Of a stretch of DNA of 64,000 bases, positions 42,641 to 50,435 are shown one piece after another. The notes beneath the pieces are model-generated. The model was not told the origin of the DNA. It saw nothing but the letters and a program-made list of their open reading frames with translations, and made no database searches. The position numbers and the translations under genes were made by a program. Position 1 is the stretch's first letter. Each line of letters begins with the position of its first letter. The stretch spans positions 62,001 through 126,000 of the forward strand of contig CALJKJ010000016.1 in assembly GCA_937973685.1 (NCBI GenBank), read 5' to 3'. Source of the DNA: an uncultured Flavobacteriales bacterium (lineage in GTDB: Bacteria; Bacteroidota; Bacteroidia; Flavobacteriales_D; Crocinitomicaceae).

Positions 42641-44835
42641 TATTTCAATTTTATTTGACTTGTTGCTAGATCTTTTTGTTCAGCATTTTCTGGAACTGAA
42701 TTAACATACATCGTTTTTACAAAGTCTTCTTTTAATAATTTTTTACCTAAAAGAGATAGCTTTTGATCATCGTCACTTTTATAAAGCTCTTTGACAAGGA
42801 TAAGACTTTGTGGAAAGACTTGACCGGTTGCAGAAAAGAACCCTTCAGTAAAACCTTCTCCAAACGCAGAGAGCGGTGCATCCGCTAATAATGGGTAATT
42901 ATATTCCGTATTATTCGCTGTGATGATCGCCATAACAACAGAGAACTTTTTCATGCGTTGGAATCCTTCCGATGCTCCAGTAACTATGTTTCCATCCTTA
43001 TCCAAATAATTAAAATTAATAGCTCCACTTGGTGTTTTTCCAAATTTCAAGATACCACCAGCCAAGTCATTGTTTTTAATTAAGTGTTTAAAGTGCTTAT
43101 TCGCATGCTCTTCAAGTTTTTGAATCATGCGGTCATAAACTCTATCTTTTGCTTTTTGCGTAGCTTCTTTTAAGTCTTTGGCAATAGCATAGTTTTCTTG
43201 ATAACCTTTAGGAATATCTTGTTTTTTACTAAGGTTTTCAATCTCAATTTCAGTGTTTTTTAATTGACTTCTGAAATTATTTATTTTAGGATAAATAATT
43301 TCATCAATTTTACCACGAGCGTTTTCCATTTGTCTAATCGCACCTTTGTAATTATTGATTATATCATTAGCATTCGTTTCCGAATCTTCTCCGGCAATTA
43401 ATAAATCCTTACGTTGGTCTCTAAGAGTTTTTAATTGTTTGTCCAGTTTTTCAATATGATCTTTAAATTCTTGTTCCTTTTCCTTAAATGATTGAATACT
43501 TGAAGGAATATTGCTAATTCTACTATAAAAGGGTTGAGCATTGGTCTGGATACTTCCGAATAACTCATTTAAATTGTTCTTAACGTATTCAACATCCTTG
43601 ATGTTTGATGTTGGTCGATTCTTTAATTTAAGAATGTAATCGTGTTCTTTGGTGCCTTTTCTTGCAGGGCGGTCGCAAACATAACAATGTTCATGGTCAA
43701 TCATATTTTGAAGACTAACAGCATCAGGAGAATCAACAGGCAAAAAATGGAAATAGTTATTTGGATTTGCATCTATGTTTTTCAAAGATTTCAATTCAAA
43801 ATGCTTTGAAGTATAATCGTCTTTAATTCGTCTGAATGAATCAACTGTTTCATCAAATCCCATTGCAATCCAAGCGAATTGACCATCAAAAATGCGGTTG
43901 TTGACTTTGTCAAGGAAATCTTCAAACTCATCCTTCTTTTCTTTTAATTTCCGTTGAATTGGCTTAATTTTTTCATCTAATTCTCTACGTTTATCAGCAT
44001 TGGCATAGATTTTATCTAATTCATTTTTTTCTTTTTCAGCAATGGAGTAAGTCTCCTCAAATTCTTTTAATTTTTCTTCTTCTTGAGTCAACAATGATTC
44101 AATTCTTTCTTTTTCTTGGATGGCGTCATCTAACCTTCTTGATTGATCATCATTAGACCTAGTTTGACTTTTTAAATCATCGTAGGCTTTGTCGTTAACA
44201 TAATTTACAATTTCTTCTAACTCTTCATATTTCGATATATCTGTTAGGTTTTTTACCGCATCTTCAATGCTTTCCTTTTCGCTGAAGTCTATAATATTAT
44301 CTACTTCCTCACCTTGTAAAAAAGAGTATTGTCTAAATGCAGGCAAGATGAGCATATTGATGATTTTTTGTTTTTCATCCTCATCGTAAACAGGTTTGTA
44401 TTTTGGTAATACTAAATCAGTTTTATTTACCTCTAAATCATTTAGGATGAATGACCAACTATTTGGGTTAGTAAAATCGTCATTCAGTTTTGTTGCTGTA
44501 AATGTTTTAGTTATTTGATACATTAACCTGTCCGCTTGAACATATTCCACTTGAATACCACAATGAATTTTTCCTTGAACTGAGGTTTCAAATTTTGCTT
44601 TATCTGAAATGATTTTTACAAATGCGTCCTTAATAGTTTTTTCACGTTTGTCATCTGAATCTAAAATGACATCCCTAAATAACCAGAGAAATGCGTTGAA
44701 GAATTTAGATTTACCTGCGCCATTGTCAGCTACAATAATATTAACTCCTTCCTTTAGCTCATACTTATTATCCTCAAATTCTCCGTAATAATTGAAGAAA
44801 TTTTTAAACGAAATACTTTTTAATATCGAAGCCAT
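42640..44835 (-). CDS. SMC/Rad50-like ATPase with CxxC zinc hook, defence island
   Basis: This 731-residue P-loop ATPase has Walker A ADNGAGKSKF at 37-46. Two coiled-coil arms of about 200-310 and 440-580 flank a hook with C384 and C387 (CYVCDRP), which could dimerise through zinc. The C-terminal half has a signature-like GASEGFQRMKKF and a Walker B variant PLLADAPLSAFGEG, where the usual Glu after Asp is Ala. It is a different protein from DndD. A candidate for PbeC by position. It lies two bases after the 71-residue gene and overlaps the AlbA gene by one base. Confidence 0.82.
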   Translation of the reverse strand: MASILKSISFKNFFNYYGEFEDNKYELKEGVNIIVADNGAGKSKFFNAFLWLFRDVILDSDDKREKTIKDAFVKIISDKAKFETSVQGKIHCGIQVEYVQADRLMYQITKTFTATKLNDDFTNPNSWSFILNDLEVNKTDLVLPKYKPVYDEDEKQKIINMLILPAFRQYSFLQGEEVDNIIDFSEKESIEDAVKNLTDISKYEELEEIVNYVNDKAYDDLKSQTRSNDDQSRRLDDAIQEKERIESLLTQEEEKLKEFEETYSIAEKEKNELDKIYANADKRRELDEKIKPIQRKLKEKKDEFEDFLDKVNNRIFDGQFAWIAMGFDETVDSFRRIKDDYTSKHFELKSLKNIDANPNNYFHFLPVDSPDAVSLQNMIDHEHCYVCDRPARKGTKEHDYILKLKNRPTSNIKDVEYVKNNLNELFGSIQTNAQPFYSRISNIPSSIQSFKEKEQEFKDHIEKLDKQLKTLRDQRKDLLIAGEDSETNANDIINNYKGAIRQMENARGKIDEIIYPKINNFRSQLKNTEIEIENLSKKQDIPKGYQENYAIAKDLKEATQKAKDRVYDRMIQKLEEHANKHFKHLIKNNDLAGGILKFGKTPSGAINFNYLDKDGNIVTGASEGFQRMKKFSVVMAIITANNTEYNYPLLADAPLSAFGEGFTEGFFSATGQVFPQSLILVKELYKSDDDQKLSLLGKKLLKEDFVKTMYVNSVPENAEQKDLATSQIKLK

Positions 44836-44837
44836 TC

Positions 44838-45053
44838 TTAAATTTTATGTAAGTTCTTAATTTGAGGATAAATCTGACGAGCAGTCCTGCTATTATCCAT
44901 TTCATTGATCATAGTAGCCATTACTTCAATAATTTTCTTTGTGTATGGTGGAGCACATCTTAAGTTGTCAAGATCTTGTTGTTTTATATTGTATTTTTCC
45001 ATTAACTCTGGACTTGATAAGATTTCTCTTAACATTTCATCTCTTCTACTCAT
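44838..45053 (-). CDS. 71-residue protein between helicase and ATPase genes
   Basis: This small charged, probably helical protein starts MSRRDEMLREILSS. I recognise no family. It overlaps the helicase stop with ATGA (45050-45053) and is followed two bases later by the SMC-like gene. Tight coupling on both sides makes it a true gene and a likely subunit or adaptor. It could match PbeB by position only. Confidence 0.7.
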   Translation of the reverse strand: MSRRDEMLREILSSPELMEKYNIKQQDLDNLRCAPPYTKKIIEVMATMINEMDNSRTARQIYPQIKNLHKI

Positions 45054-47260
45054 AATTCACTGATCAGTTCATTTAAATTCAACTCGTATTTTGAACAAAT
45101 TTCATCCAATTCATTTCTAGAATCATAAAAATTCATTGATAAACTGGAAAAATATGCCACTCGTCTTAATTCATTTTTGACAAGATTTCGCTCCATGCTA
45201 AATATTGATGGGTCGTTATCTGCTTGGTTTGGGATCACAACCATATCGTAAATTGTTGCAAATGCTTTGTCGGAGTGTTTTCTTAGTAATCGTCCTCTTC
45301 TTTGTATAAATTGTCTTGGGTTCCCAGTACTTGAGCAGAATATGCCAACTTCAGCACGAGGCACATCTACACCTTCATCCAACATTTTCATAGCGAAGAG
45401 CATATCTATTTTACCTTCAGAAAAACCTCTAAGAATTTGGTTTAATTCATTATCTTCTGTTGTGTAGGAATTCATTTTTATACCCTGAATTTGTTCTGCA
45501 GCAGCTATTAAAAATTTATTTAGTAATTTACTGCTTCCTCCATCCTCATTGTAAATATATCCTTCAGGTACATAAGTGAAAATATAATGAAGTTTATTGA
45601 TTTTACTTAGTTCTTTTAATATTTGTTTAAAAGTATTGATTTTGAAATGTGCCTTATGAATAATGTTTTTCCTTTTTAGTAATAACGTTTCAACAATAGG
45701 ATCCTTTTTAAATTCACCCTTTTCAAAATCAAAGAATTTTAAAAGCTTTTTTGAAATCTCAATATATCGCTCTGATTCATCTTCGTTTAGCTGGACAATT
45801 TTTGGAAAATACTTGTATTCTGTTAAGAAACCTTCTGACAATGCTCTTTCCATTCCAAATTCATAGGTATAAGGCGGAGAATCATTGAAAAAGACATTAA
45901 GAGCTTCGGTTCCTTCTAAATCATAAACACGTTTAGGAGTAGCGGATAAACCAATTTTTTTTGATGTAGTTATAGTTGGCAGTATTTTTCTAATTCCAGG
46001 TGCTCCAATGTTGTGAGCTTCATCAGCAATTAATATTAAATCACTTTGAATTTTAACGAAATATTTTTGAAATTTTTCAGTTGTAAAACTTCCATAAGTT
46101 GAAATGAGAATGTAGTTTTCTTCCCTTTTCCAAAGCTTGTTACTGACAATTGAAGCTAGTTCTTGTTCCCATTTATTTCCACCACCAATTTTAATTATCT
46201 TTTTAAAATTGAATTGTTCTACTTCTTTCTCCCATTGTTCTAGCAAAGCGATTGATGGAACTAGTATGATTGTTTTATAAGTACCTGTTTTGATATATTC
46301 TTGTAAAACACAGTTTAATGAAGTTATCGTTTTACCTGTACCTGTTGCCATAGCAAATACACTCGAATAATTTCTGTTAATCCAATTTTGATAAGCTTCT
46401 AATTGATATGGCCTAGCACCAGAAATATATGGGAATCTTGGTTCTGACAATGCAATTGACTTATGTTCAATGCTTTCTTCGATGATTTTCTTTTTACGCT
46501 GTAAAATGTCTTTTACTTTTTGACTAAATTCAGAATCATCAAGACGAACGGAATCTTCTAGTAAGTCCTGAATATCTTTTGATTTACCTATTTTTGAAAT
46601 TACAGTTTCAATTTGGTTCGCATCTAAATAAGTGTAATTTGGATGCTCTTTATTGAATATTCTATTGAAATTTTCTTTTTCAAGTTCTGTACGTTTGGCA
46701 AAAATTTCTCCTTTCCAAGGAGCATTTACTTCAAAACTCTCGGAATTCTTAGTTAACGCTGAAAGAGTAAAATTGATACTCCCATCCGTTGAAATATAGT
46801 TTTCACCATCAAAAAGAATCATTTTTTTACAATGTGCAAGATCAAATCCATTAAATTTAACTGGTAATATTTGAAGTCTTTTTTCTTTTAAAAGATATTT
46901 TAAACAATCAAAAAAGTGTTGTCCATAATCCCTTAATTCAAATTCAAGTTTTGATATGTCTTGAAAAATATCAATTACTTTATCTTCATCTTTTAAGTTG
47001 GTGTTTTCAATAAGATTTTCTTTATCCTTAATTGTCATAACATGATTCGTGACAATTCGAATACTACCTCCATTGAAAATAAATTCTGCAAAACTTTGAG
47101 ATAAAACTTTAAATGCATTCGAACTAAAATAACCTAATAAAAGATCGATACTTTTTGAAATAGGAAAAACAGATTCATAAAACTCTAAAGGTATACTTTC
47201 AGAATCTGAGCTGTATTTAAAAGTTGGTGGGTATGATATTTCTTTGAAGGTTTTATTCAT
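45050..47260 (-). CDS. PLD-like nuclease domain fused to SF2 helicase, Dnd-associated
   Basis: This 736-residue protein looks like the DNA phosphorothioation-dependent restriction helicase family (dnd_restrict_1 as I remember it). Residues of about 30-180 form a phospholipase D-like domain with H143, K145 and GSIN (160-163). The His-Lys-to-Asp spacing is one residue longer than the standard HKD, so activity is uncertain. The helicase core has Walker A ATGTGKT (305-311), DEAH (413-416), SAT (439-441) and QRRGR (653-657). It starts with an ATGA overlap with the XRE gene. It may sense unmodified DNA and block or cut it, possibly as PbeA. Confidence 0.85.
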   Translation of the reverse strand: MNKTFKEISYPPTFKYSSDSESIPLEFYESVFPISKSIDLLLGYFSSNAFKVLSQSFAEFIFNGGSIRIVTNHVMTIKDKENLIENTNLKDEDKVIDIFQDISKLEFELRDYGQHFFDCLKYLLKEKRLQILPVKFNGFDLAHCKKMILFDGENYISTDGSINFTLSALTKNSESFEVNAPWKGEIFAKRTELEKENFNRIFNKEHPNYTYLDANQIETVISKIGKSKDIQDLLEDSVRLDDSEFSQKVKDILQRKKKIIEESIEHKSIALSEPRFPYISGARPYQLEAYQNWINRNYSSVFAMATGTGKTITSLNCVLQEYIKTGTYKTIILVPSIALLEQWEKEVEQFNFKKIIKIGGGNKWEQELASIVSNKLWKREENYILISTYGSFTTEKFQKYFVKIQSDLILIADEAHNIGAPGIRKILPTITTSKKIGLSATPKRVYDLEGTEALNVFFNDSPPYTYEFGMERALSEGFLTEYKYFPKIVQLNEDESERYIEISKKLLKFFDFEKGEFKKDPIVETLLLKRKNIIHKAHFKINTFKQILKELSKINKLHYIFTYVPEGYIYNEDGGSSKLLNKFLIAAAEQIQGIKMNSYTTEDNELNQILRGFSEGKIDMLFAMKMLDEGVDVPRAEVGIFCSSTGNPRQFIQRRGRLLRKHSDKAFATIYDMVVIPNQADNDPSIFSMERNLVKNELRRVAYFSSLSMNFYDSRNELDEICSKYELNLNELISEL

Positions 47261-47469
47261 TTTTCATAACTGAATAAAACACAAATATCTTCATTTAATG
47301 CAATAGCTAATTTTTCAACAATAGTGATTGAAACATTCCTATCTCCTTTCTCAATATCAGAGATGTAAGTCCTATCTATTTCTGCTAGATTAGCAAGAGA
47401 TTCTTGAGAAATACCCTTAAGAATTCTAAGCTCTTTTACTTTTTGACCAAATCTATTTTTGATATCCAT
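47257..47469 (-). CDS. XRE family regulator of the defence operon
   Basis: This 70-residue protein is almost entirely a Cro/C1-type helix-turn-helix: FGQKVKELRILKGISQESL, NLAEIDRTYISDIEKGDRN, then a closing IVEKLAIALNEDICVLF. I chose MDIKNRFG at 47469 because the longer reading to 47514 overlaps the promoter and has no helix-turn-helix content. It is the first gene of the seven-gene operon and translationally coupled to the helicase gene. It probably controls this operon, and perhaps dndCDE, through the ACCACAT sites upstream. Confidence 0.88.
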   Translation of the reverse strand: MDIKNRFGQKVKELRILKGISQESLANLAEIDRTYISDIEKGDRNVSITIVEKLAIALNEDICVLFSYEK

Positions 47470-47476
47470 TTGAATA

Positions 47477-47507
47477 CAAATATAAATTTGTGAAGACAAT
47501 TGAACAA
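47477..47507 (-). promoter_or_regulatory. Promoter of the seven-gene defence operon
   Basis: On the - strand TTG (47505-47507) and TATATTTG (47477-47484) are 20 bases apart, a full match to the Bacteroidetes promoter. The ATG at 47469 lies seven bases past the -7 box, so the XRE mRNA should be leaderless or nearly so. Confidence 0.65.
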
Positions 47508-47511
47508 CGGG

Positions 47512-47528
47512 CAATTGACCACATAAAT
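47512..47528 (+). repeat. Right copy of 17-base direct repeat bracketing the Dnd island
   Basis: The sequence CAATTGACCACATAAAT matches the left copy (35461-35477) at 15 of 17 positions, same orientation. It lies just upstream of the operon promoter and overlaps one arm of the ACCACATA inverted repeat. Confidence 0.5.
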
Positions 47529-47544
47529 TAAAAAACTATGTGGT
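47518..47544. promoter_or_regulatory. Inverted repeat ACCACATA, candidate operator
   Basis: Perfect 8-base arms, ACCACATA (47518-47525) and TATGTGGT (47537-47544), are separated by 11 bases and lie directly upstream of the -33 element of the XRE promoter. One arm is part of the 17-base repeat. The symmetry suits a dimeric helix-turn-helix protein. Confidence 0.45.
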
Positions 47545-47620
47545 TATATTTTACAATCATAAAACTAATCCCCAAACCTCTCAACGTCTCCACCAACTCA
47601 TCCTGCGGGAAACAAACACC
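47528..47620 (-). pseudogene. Possible gene remnant outside the right island boundary
   Basis: A - strand reading frame without a clear start runs VKLGVCFPQDELVETLRGLG and then ISFMIVKYNHIVF before a TAA at 47528-47530. Its composition is protein-like, but there is no start with any regulatory context. Its stop overlaps the repeat that bounds the island. It may be the 3' end of a gene broken by insertion. The evidence is weak. Confidence 0.25.
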
Positions 47621-47632
47621 CAATTTCACACC

Positions 47633-47670
47633 AAAAAAAAGAGAGGTAAACTTCCGTTTACCTCTCTTTT
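47633..47670 (-). terminator. Intrinsic terminator after the 63-residue gene
   Basis: A perfect 11-base stem (GAGAGGTAAAC and GTTTACCTCTC) with a TTCC-type loop is flanked by an A run and a T run. It follows the - strand gene at 47696. Confidence 0.8.
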
Positions 47671-47695
47671 CACACTTATTAAATTGAACGATGGA

Positions 47696-47887
47696 TTAGT
47701 GCACCCATTTATCATCTCTCATTTCGCCTAAAATAACAACGTCTTTTGTTCGAGAATAATCTTCTGCCGCAAGCAACATTTGTTCTTTTGTGTCTCTTCT
47801 AATTTTAATCCCTTGAGATCCTGAGTTACGCACTTCTATATAAAATCCGTCTCGCAAACGTGCTGGTTTTGTTGGAGGTCTTCCCAT
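47696..47887 (-). CDS. Small basic hypothetical protein, 63 residues
   Basis: The protein opens MGRPPTKPARLRDGFYIEVR and continues SGSQGIKIRRDTKEQMLLA, ending KDVVILGEMRDDKWVH. The clear codon pattern, the strong terminator just after it and a possible promoter before it (TACATTAG on the - strand) support a real gene. The alternating short strands and a helix suggest a small nucleic-acid-binding fold, but I know no characterised family. The 236 bases upstream contain inverted TTCGTC/GACGAA arms (47904-47909 and 47928-47933) and no gene. Confidence 0.65.
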   Translation of the reverse strand: MGRPPTKPARLRDGFYIEVRNSGSQGIKIRRDTKEQMLLAAEDYSRTKDVVILGEMRDDKWVH

Positions 47888-48123
47888 CTACTTAATATTA
47901 TACTTCGTCTAATGTAACAATTGATCGGACGAAATGTTGAAATTTATACTTTTTTAAGAAACTAACTTCCTATCACTCTTTTTTTAATCACCTAAACAAG
48001 GACTGCTACAGCCTGTAAAATCATAGGTTTTAAACGAAAAAAATAGTTTTATTTCGATTAATTTTTTGCGAAGATAGTGATTTTAAATGACATTTTTGCC
48101 ATTCGGCGTTGTGAAGCTGGAAT

Positions 48124-48747
48124 TTACAAGTTGTTTCCAGATTCCGTTTGCAGGAAATAGCGCATCGTTTCTCCCATCTGATAACCAACATGTCCCCTGT
48201 AAATGAGCTGTATCAAGGATTTGTCAATGACCGATTTTTCAACCGCCAATAATTTATACAACTGCGATAAGGTCAAGTGCTTGTCCGGTTCAAACAGCGC
48301 TAACAACGCTTTCTGAACAACATCTAAAACTTCGGTGGTTGCTGTTGCGTGTCCTTGTTTCTTTTGCAAGTTCCACAACCCAACAATGATTTTACTTAAT
48401 TGAAATAAGTTGTTTTCACCGCGGTAATAAGCAATTTTAGTACGCGTCACATCAATAGCAAAAACAGGCTTTTCAAGCGGTGGAGCTACCGTGACCTCAA
48501 GCACCAGCTTCATGTCAATTTGAACTGTTTTGTAAGTCAAAACCAACGATGGAAAACACTTTTTTTCGTTGATGAAACGAACGTTTTCCTCTGTTTCAGC
48601 AGGAATGATACCAACCACTTTGCCGTTGTCTTTGATGCCAATCAACAAAACGCCTCCACCAGCATTTGCAAGCGCTGTCAACTTTACCGCAATTTCATCA
48701 CTGAATTTTGCAGAAAACGCTGTTTCTTGGAGTTGGTGCTGATTCAT
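48124..48747 (-). CDS. AlbA_2 domain ATP/DNA-binding protein
   Basis: This 207-residue protein begins with an AlbA_2 (Schlafen-type) domain of about 120 residues: VKLTALANAGGGVLLIGIKDNGKVVGII and a closing RTKIAYYRGENNLFQLS. A C-terminal winged-helix-like section follows (LTLSQLYKLLAVEKSVIDKS). It is probably a transcriptional regulator. It is last in a - strand group with a rhodanese, DedA and aroE, with spacings of 2, 0 and 12 bases. It lies outside the Dnd island and is not closely similar to the AlbA protein there. Confidence 0.75.
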   Translation of the reverse strand: MNQHQLQETAFSAKFSDEIAVKLTALANAGGGVLLIGIKDNGKVVGIIPAETEENVRFINEKKCFPSLVLTYKTVQIDMKLVLEVTVAPPLEKPVFAIDVTRTKIAYYRGENNLFQLSKIIVGLWNLQKKQGHATATTEVLDVVQKALLALFEPDKHLTLSQLYKLLAVEKSVIDKSLIQLIYRGHVGYQMGETMRYFLQTESGNNL

Positions 48748-48759
48748 CGCTACTAATCG

Positions 48760-49488
48760 TTATGATTTATTCCAAATTGACCACGACTTGATTGCTTGTT
48801 CCTGAAGCATCGAATAACCGTTTAAAATTGTTGCACCCGCTGCCTTGCTTTGCGCAAGAAAACTTGTTTCCGCAGGATTATAAATCAAATCGACACACAA
48901 ATGTTCTTTTGATAAAGAAGCAAATGGAAATGAAATGCATTCGGAATTATTGGGAAAAGTTCCTACTGGCGTACAATGAACGATCAACTTACACGCGTGA
49001 ACCATGTGTTCATTCAATGCTTCGAATGGAAATTCATTTTCTCCTTGTGGGTTTCTTGCAACAAACACAACGTTCAATCCAATCTGTTGCAACACATAAG
49101 CTACAGCTTTGGCTGCGCCTCCAGTTCCAATAATGAGCGCACGTTCGTGTTGATTGGTCAAAAATGGCTTGATGGATTGGTGAAAACCGTGCGCATCTGT
49201 GTTGTATCCAATTGCTTTTCCGTTTTCAAAACCAATACTGTTAACAGCACCAATTGCTTGTGCTTCAACAGATAATTCATCTAAAAATGGAATAATCGCT
49301 GTTTTGTATGGAACAGTAACTGACAAACCAGAAAAACCTGCGGTTAATACAGTTTTCACTTCTGAAATAGTAGCTAATTCAATGTTTTCAAAAGTCGCAG
49401 CGATTGCTTCTGCACTGAATTTTTCTTCAAAAAACTGTTTCGAAAACGAATGTCCAAGTGTTTTGCCAATTAAGCCAAATTTGCGCAT
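48760..49488 (-). CDS. aroE: Shikimate dehydrogenase
   Basis: This 242-residue enzyme reduces dehydroshikimate to shikimate with NADPH in aromatic amino acid synthesis. It begins MRKFGLIGKTLGHSFSKQFF with the shikimate-binding Ser-x-Ser region reduced to HSFSK. It has the catalytic Lys in VTVPYKTAI, the Asp in GYNTDAHGF and the NADP loop IIGTGGAAKAVAYVL. The length is slightly short but complete. The stop abuts the AlbA gene group and the start abuts dedA. Confidence 0.95.
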   Translation of the reverse strand: MRKFGLIGKTLGHSFSKQFFEEKFSAEAIAATFENIELATISEVKTVLTAGFSGLSVTVPYKTAIIPFLDELSVEAQAIGAVNSIGFENGKAIGYNTDAHGFHQSIKPFLTNQHERALIIGTGGAAKAVAYVLQQIGLNVVFVARNPQGENEFPFEALNEHMVHACKLIVHCTPVGTFPNNSECISFPFASLSKEHLCVDLIYNPAETSFLAQSKAAGATILNGYSMLQEQAIKSWSIWNKS

Positions 49489-50118
49489 TTACTTGTTGTT
49501 TTTTGATTTTAAAAAACTAATAAGCATCGGCAAAACAGAAATGAAAATGATGCCCAAACATACTTTTTCGATGTTCAGTCGGATCCATTCGATATTTCCT
49601 AAGAAATAACCTGCTAAGGTCAAACTGAAAATCCACAAAAAACCACCTAACAAATCGAATAACAAAAATTTGCGGTAATTCATTTTGCCAACGCCAGCAG
49701 CGAAAGGTGTGAATGTTCTGACAAACGGAACAAATCGTGCCATGATGATTGCTTTTGTTCCATTTTTAGCAAAAAAAGCTTCTGTTTTTGTCAAATACTC
49801 GGGCTTCACCAATTGTTTTTGGTTGATTTTCCATTCAAACACACCCAATCCTAATTTTCGACCAATCCAATAATTAACTGAATCGCCTAAAATAGCCGCG
49901 AAAAATAACAAAATAAGTAAGTAAGAAATCTTTAAATCGCCTGAAGCAGCAAACAATCCTGCTGTGAATAACAGTGAATCACCCGGTAAAAAAGGCATGA
50001 TAACCAAACCTGTTTCGATGAAAATCACTAAAAAAAGCACCAAGTAAATCGCACTTTGATATTCGTTAACAATCCACTGGAAATCCAAGTGGAACAAATG
50101 TTGAAATAATTCAATCAT
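49489..50118 (-). CDS. DedA family membrane protein
   Basis: This 209-residue protein has about five hydrophobic segments and the DedA/SNARE-associated (VTT) signature: FIETGLVIMPFLPGDSLLF, the acidic GDSVNYWIGRKLG and the basic MARFVPFVRTFTPFAAGVGKM. DedA proteins scramble or transport polyprenyl and phospholipids and support membrane potential. It lies directly before aroE with no gap and two bases after the rhodanese gene. Confidence 0.93.
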   Translation of the reverse strand: MIELFQHLFHLDFQWIVNEYQSAIYLVLFLVIFIETGLVIMPFLPGDSLLFTAGLFAASGDLKISYLLILLFFAAILGDSVNYWIGRKLGLGVFEWKINQKQLVKPEYLTKTEAFFAKNGTKAIIMARFVPFVRTFTPFAAGVGKMNYRKFLLFDLLGGFLWIFSLTLAGYFLGNIEWIRLNIEKVCLGIIFISVLPMLISFLKSKNNK

Positions 50119-50120
50119 GA

Positions 50121-50435
50121 TTAATACATTTCAAATGTTGGTTCAAACTGAAGGTACCATTCTGTAATTCCTCCATCAATAATGTTCACATTTGAAAAAT
50201 GAAATTCACTGACTAATAAATTCGCTACTGCCTCTGCCCTTTTTCCCGATTTACACAAAATTGCATACGCTGTATCTTTTTGTAAAAGGTTTGCTTTTTC
50301 AGGAATTTCATGCATTGGAATTGCTTGGCCTCCAATGGAGCAAATGGCAACCTCCCACGGTTCACGTACATCAATGATGGAAATTTCGCCTGCATGGAGC
50401 ATTTCTTTACAAGCTAAAACGGATATAGTCTTCAT
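50121..50435 (-). CDS. Single-domain rhodanese-like protein
   Basis: This 104-residue protein is one rhodanese domain, which carries sulfur as a persulfide. The fold begins ISIIDVREPWE and the active-site loop is CKSGKRAEAV, with the Cys present. The start at 50435 (MKTISVLACKE) is used because the longer reading to 50507 adds an unrelated Cys-rich stretch. It heads the - strand group with dedA and aroE. No link to the Dnd sulfur pathway is shown, although it lies 2.6 kb outside the island. Confidence 0.88.
   Translation of the reverse strand: MKTISVLACKEMLHAGEISIIDVREPWEVAICSIGGQAIPMHEIPEKANLLQKDTAYAILCKSGKRAEAVANLLVSEFHFSNVNIIDGGITEWYLQFEPTFEMY

Noticed and set aside
35531..47469. Calling the island a DndFGH restriction system
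   Set aside because: None of the - strand proteins looks like DptF, DptG or DptH. The partner proteins are a helicase, a small protein, an SMC-like ATPase, AlbA and GHKL proteins.
47470..47514. Longer XRE reading from 47514
   Set aside because: It runs through the promoter TATATTTG and adds 15 residues with no helix-turn-helix content.
47540..47731. + strand frame of 63 residues at 47540
   Set aside because: It is rich in Thr, His and Lys, crosses a strong terminator stem and opposes a better frame on the - strand.
50121..50435. Rhodanese as the sulfur donor of the Dnd system
   Set aside because: It lies 2.6 kb outside the repeat, in a housekeeping operon with dedA and aroE. Its active site is ordinary and there is no sign of a functional link.
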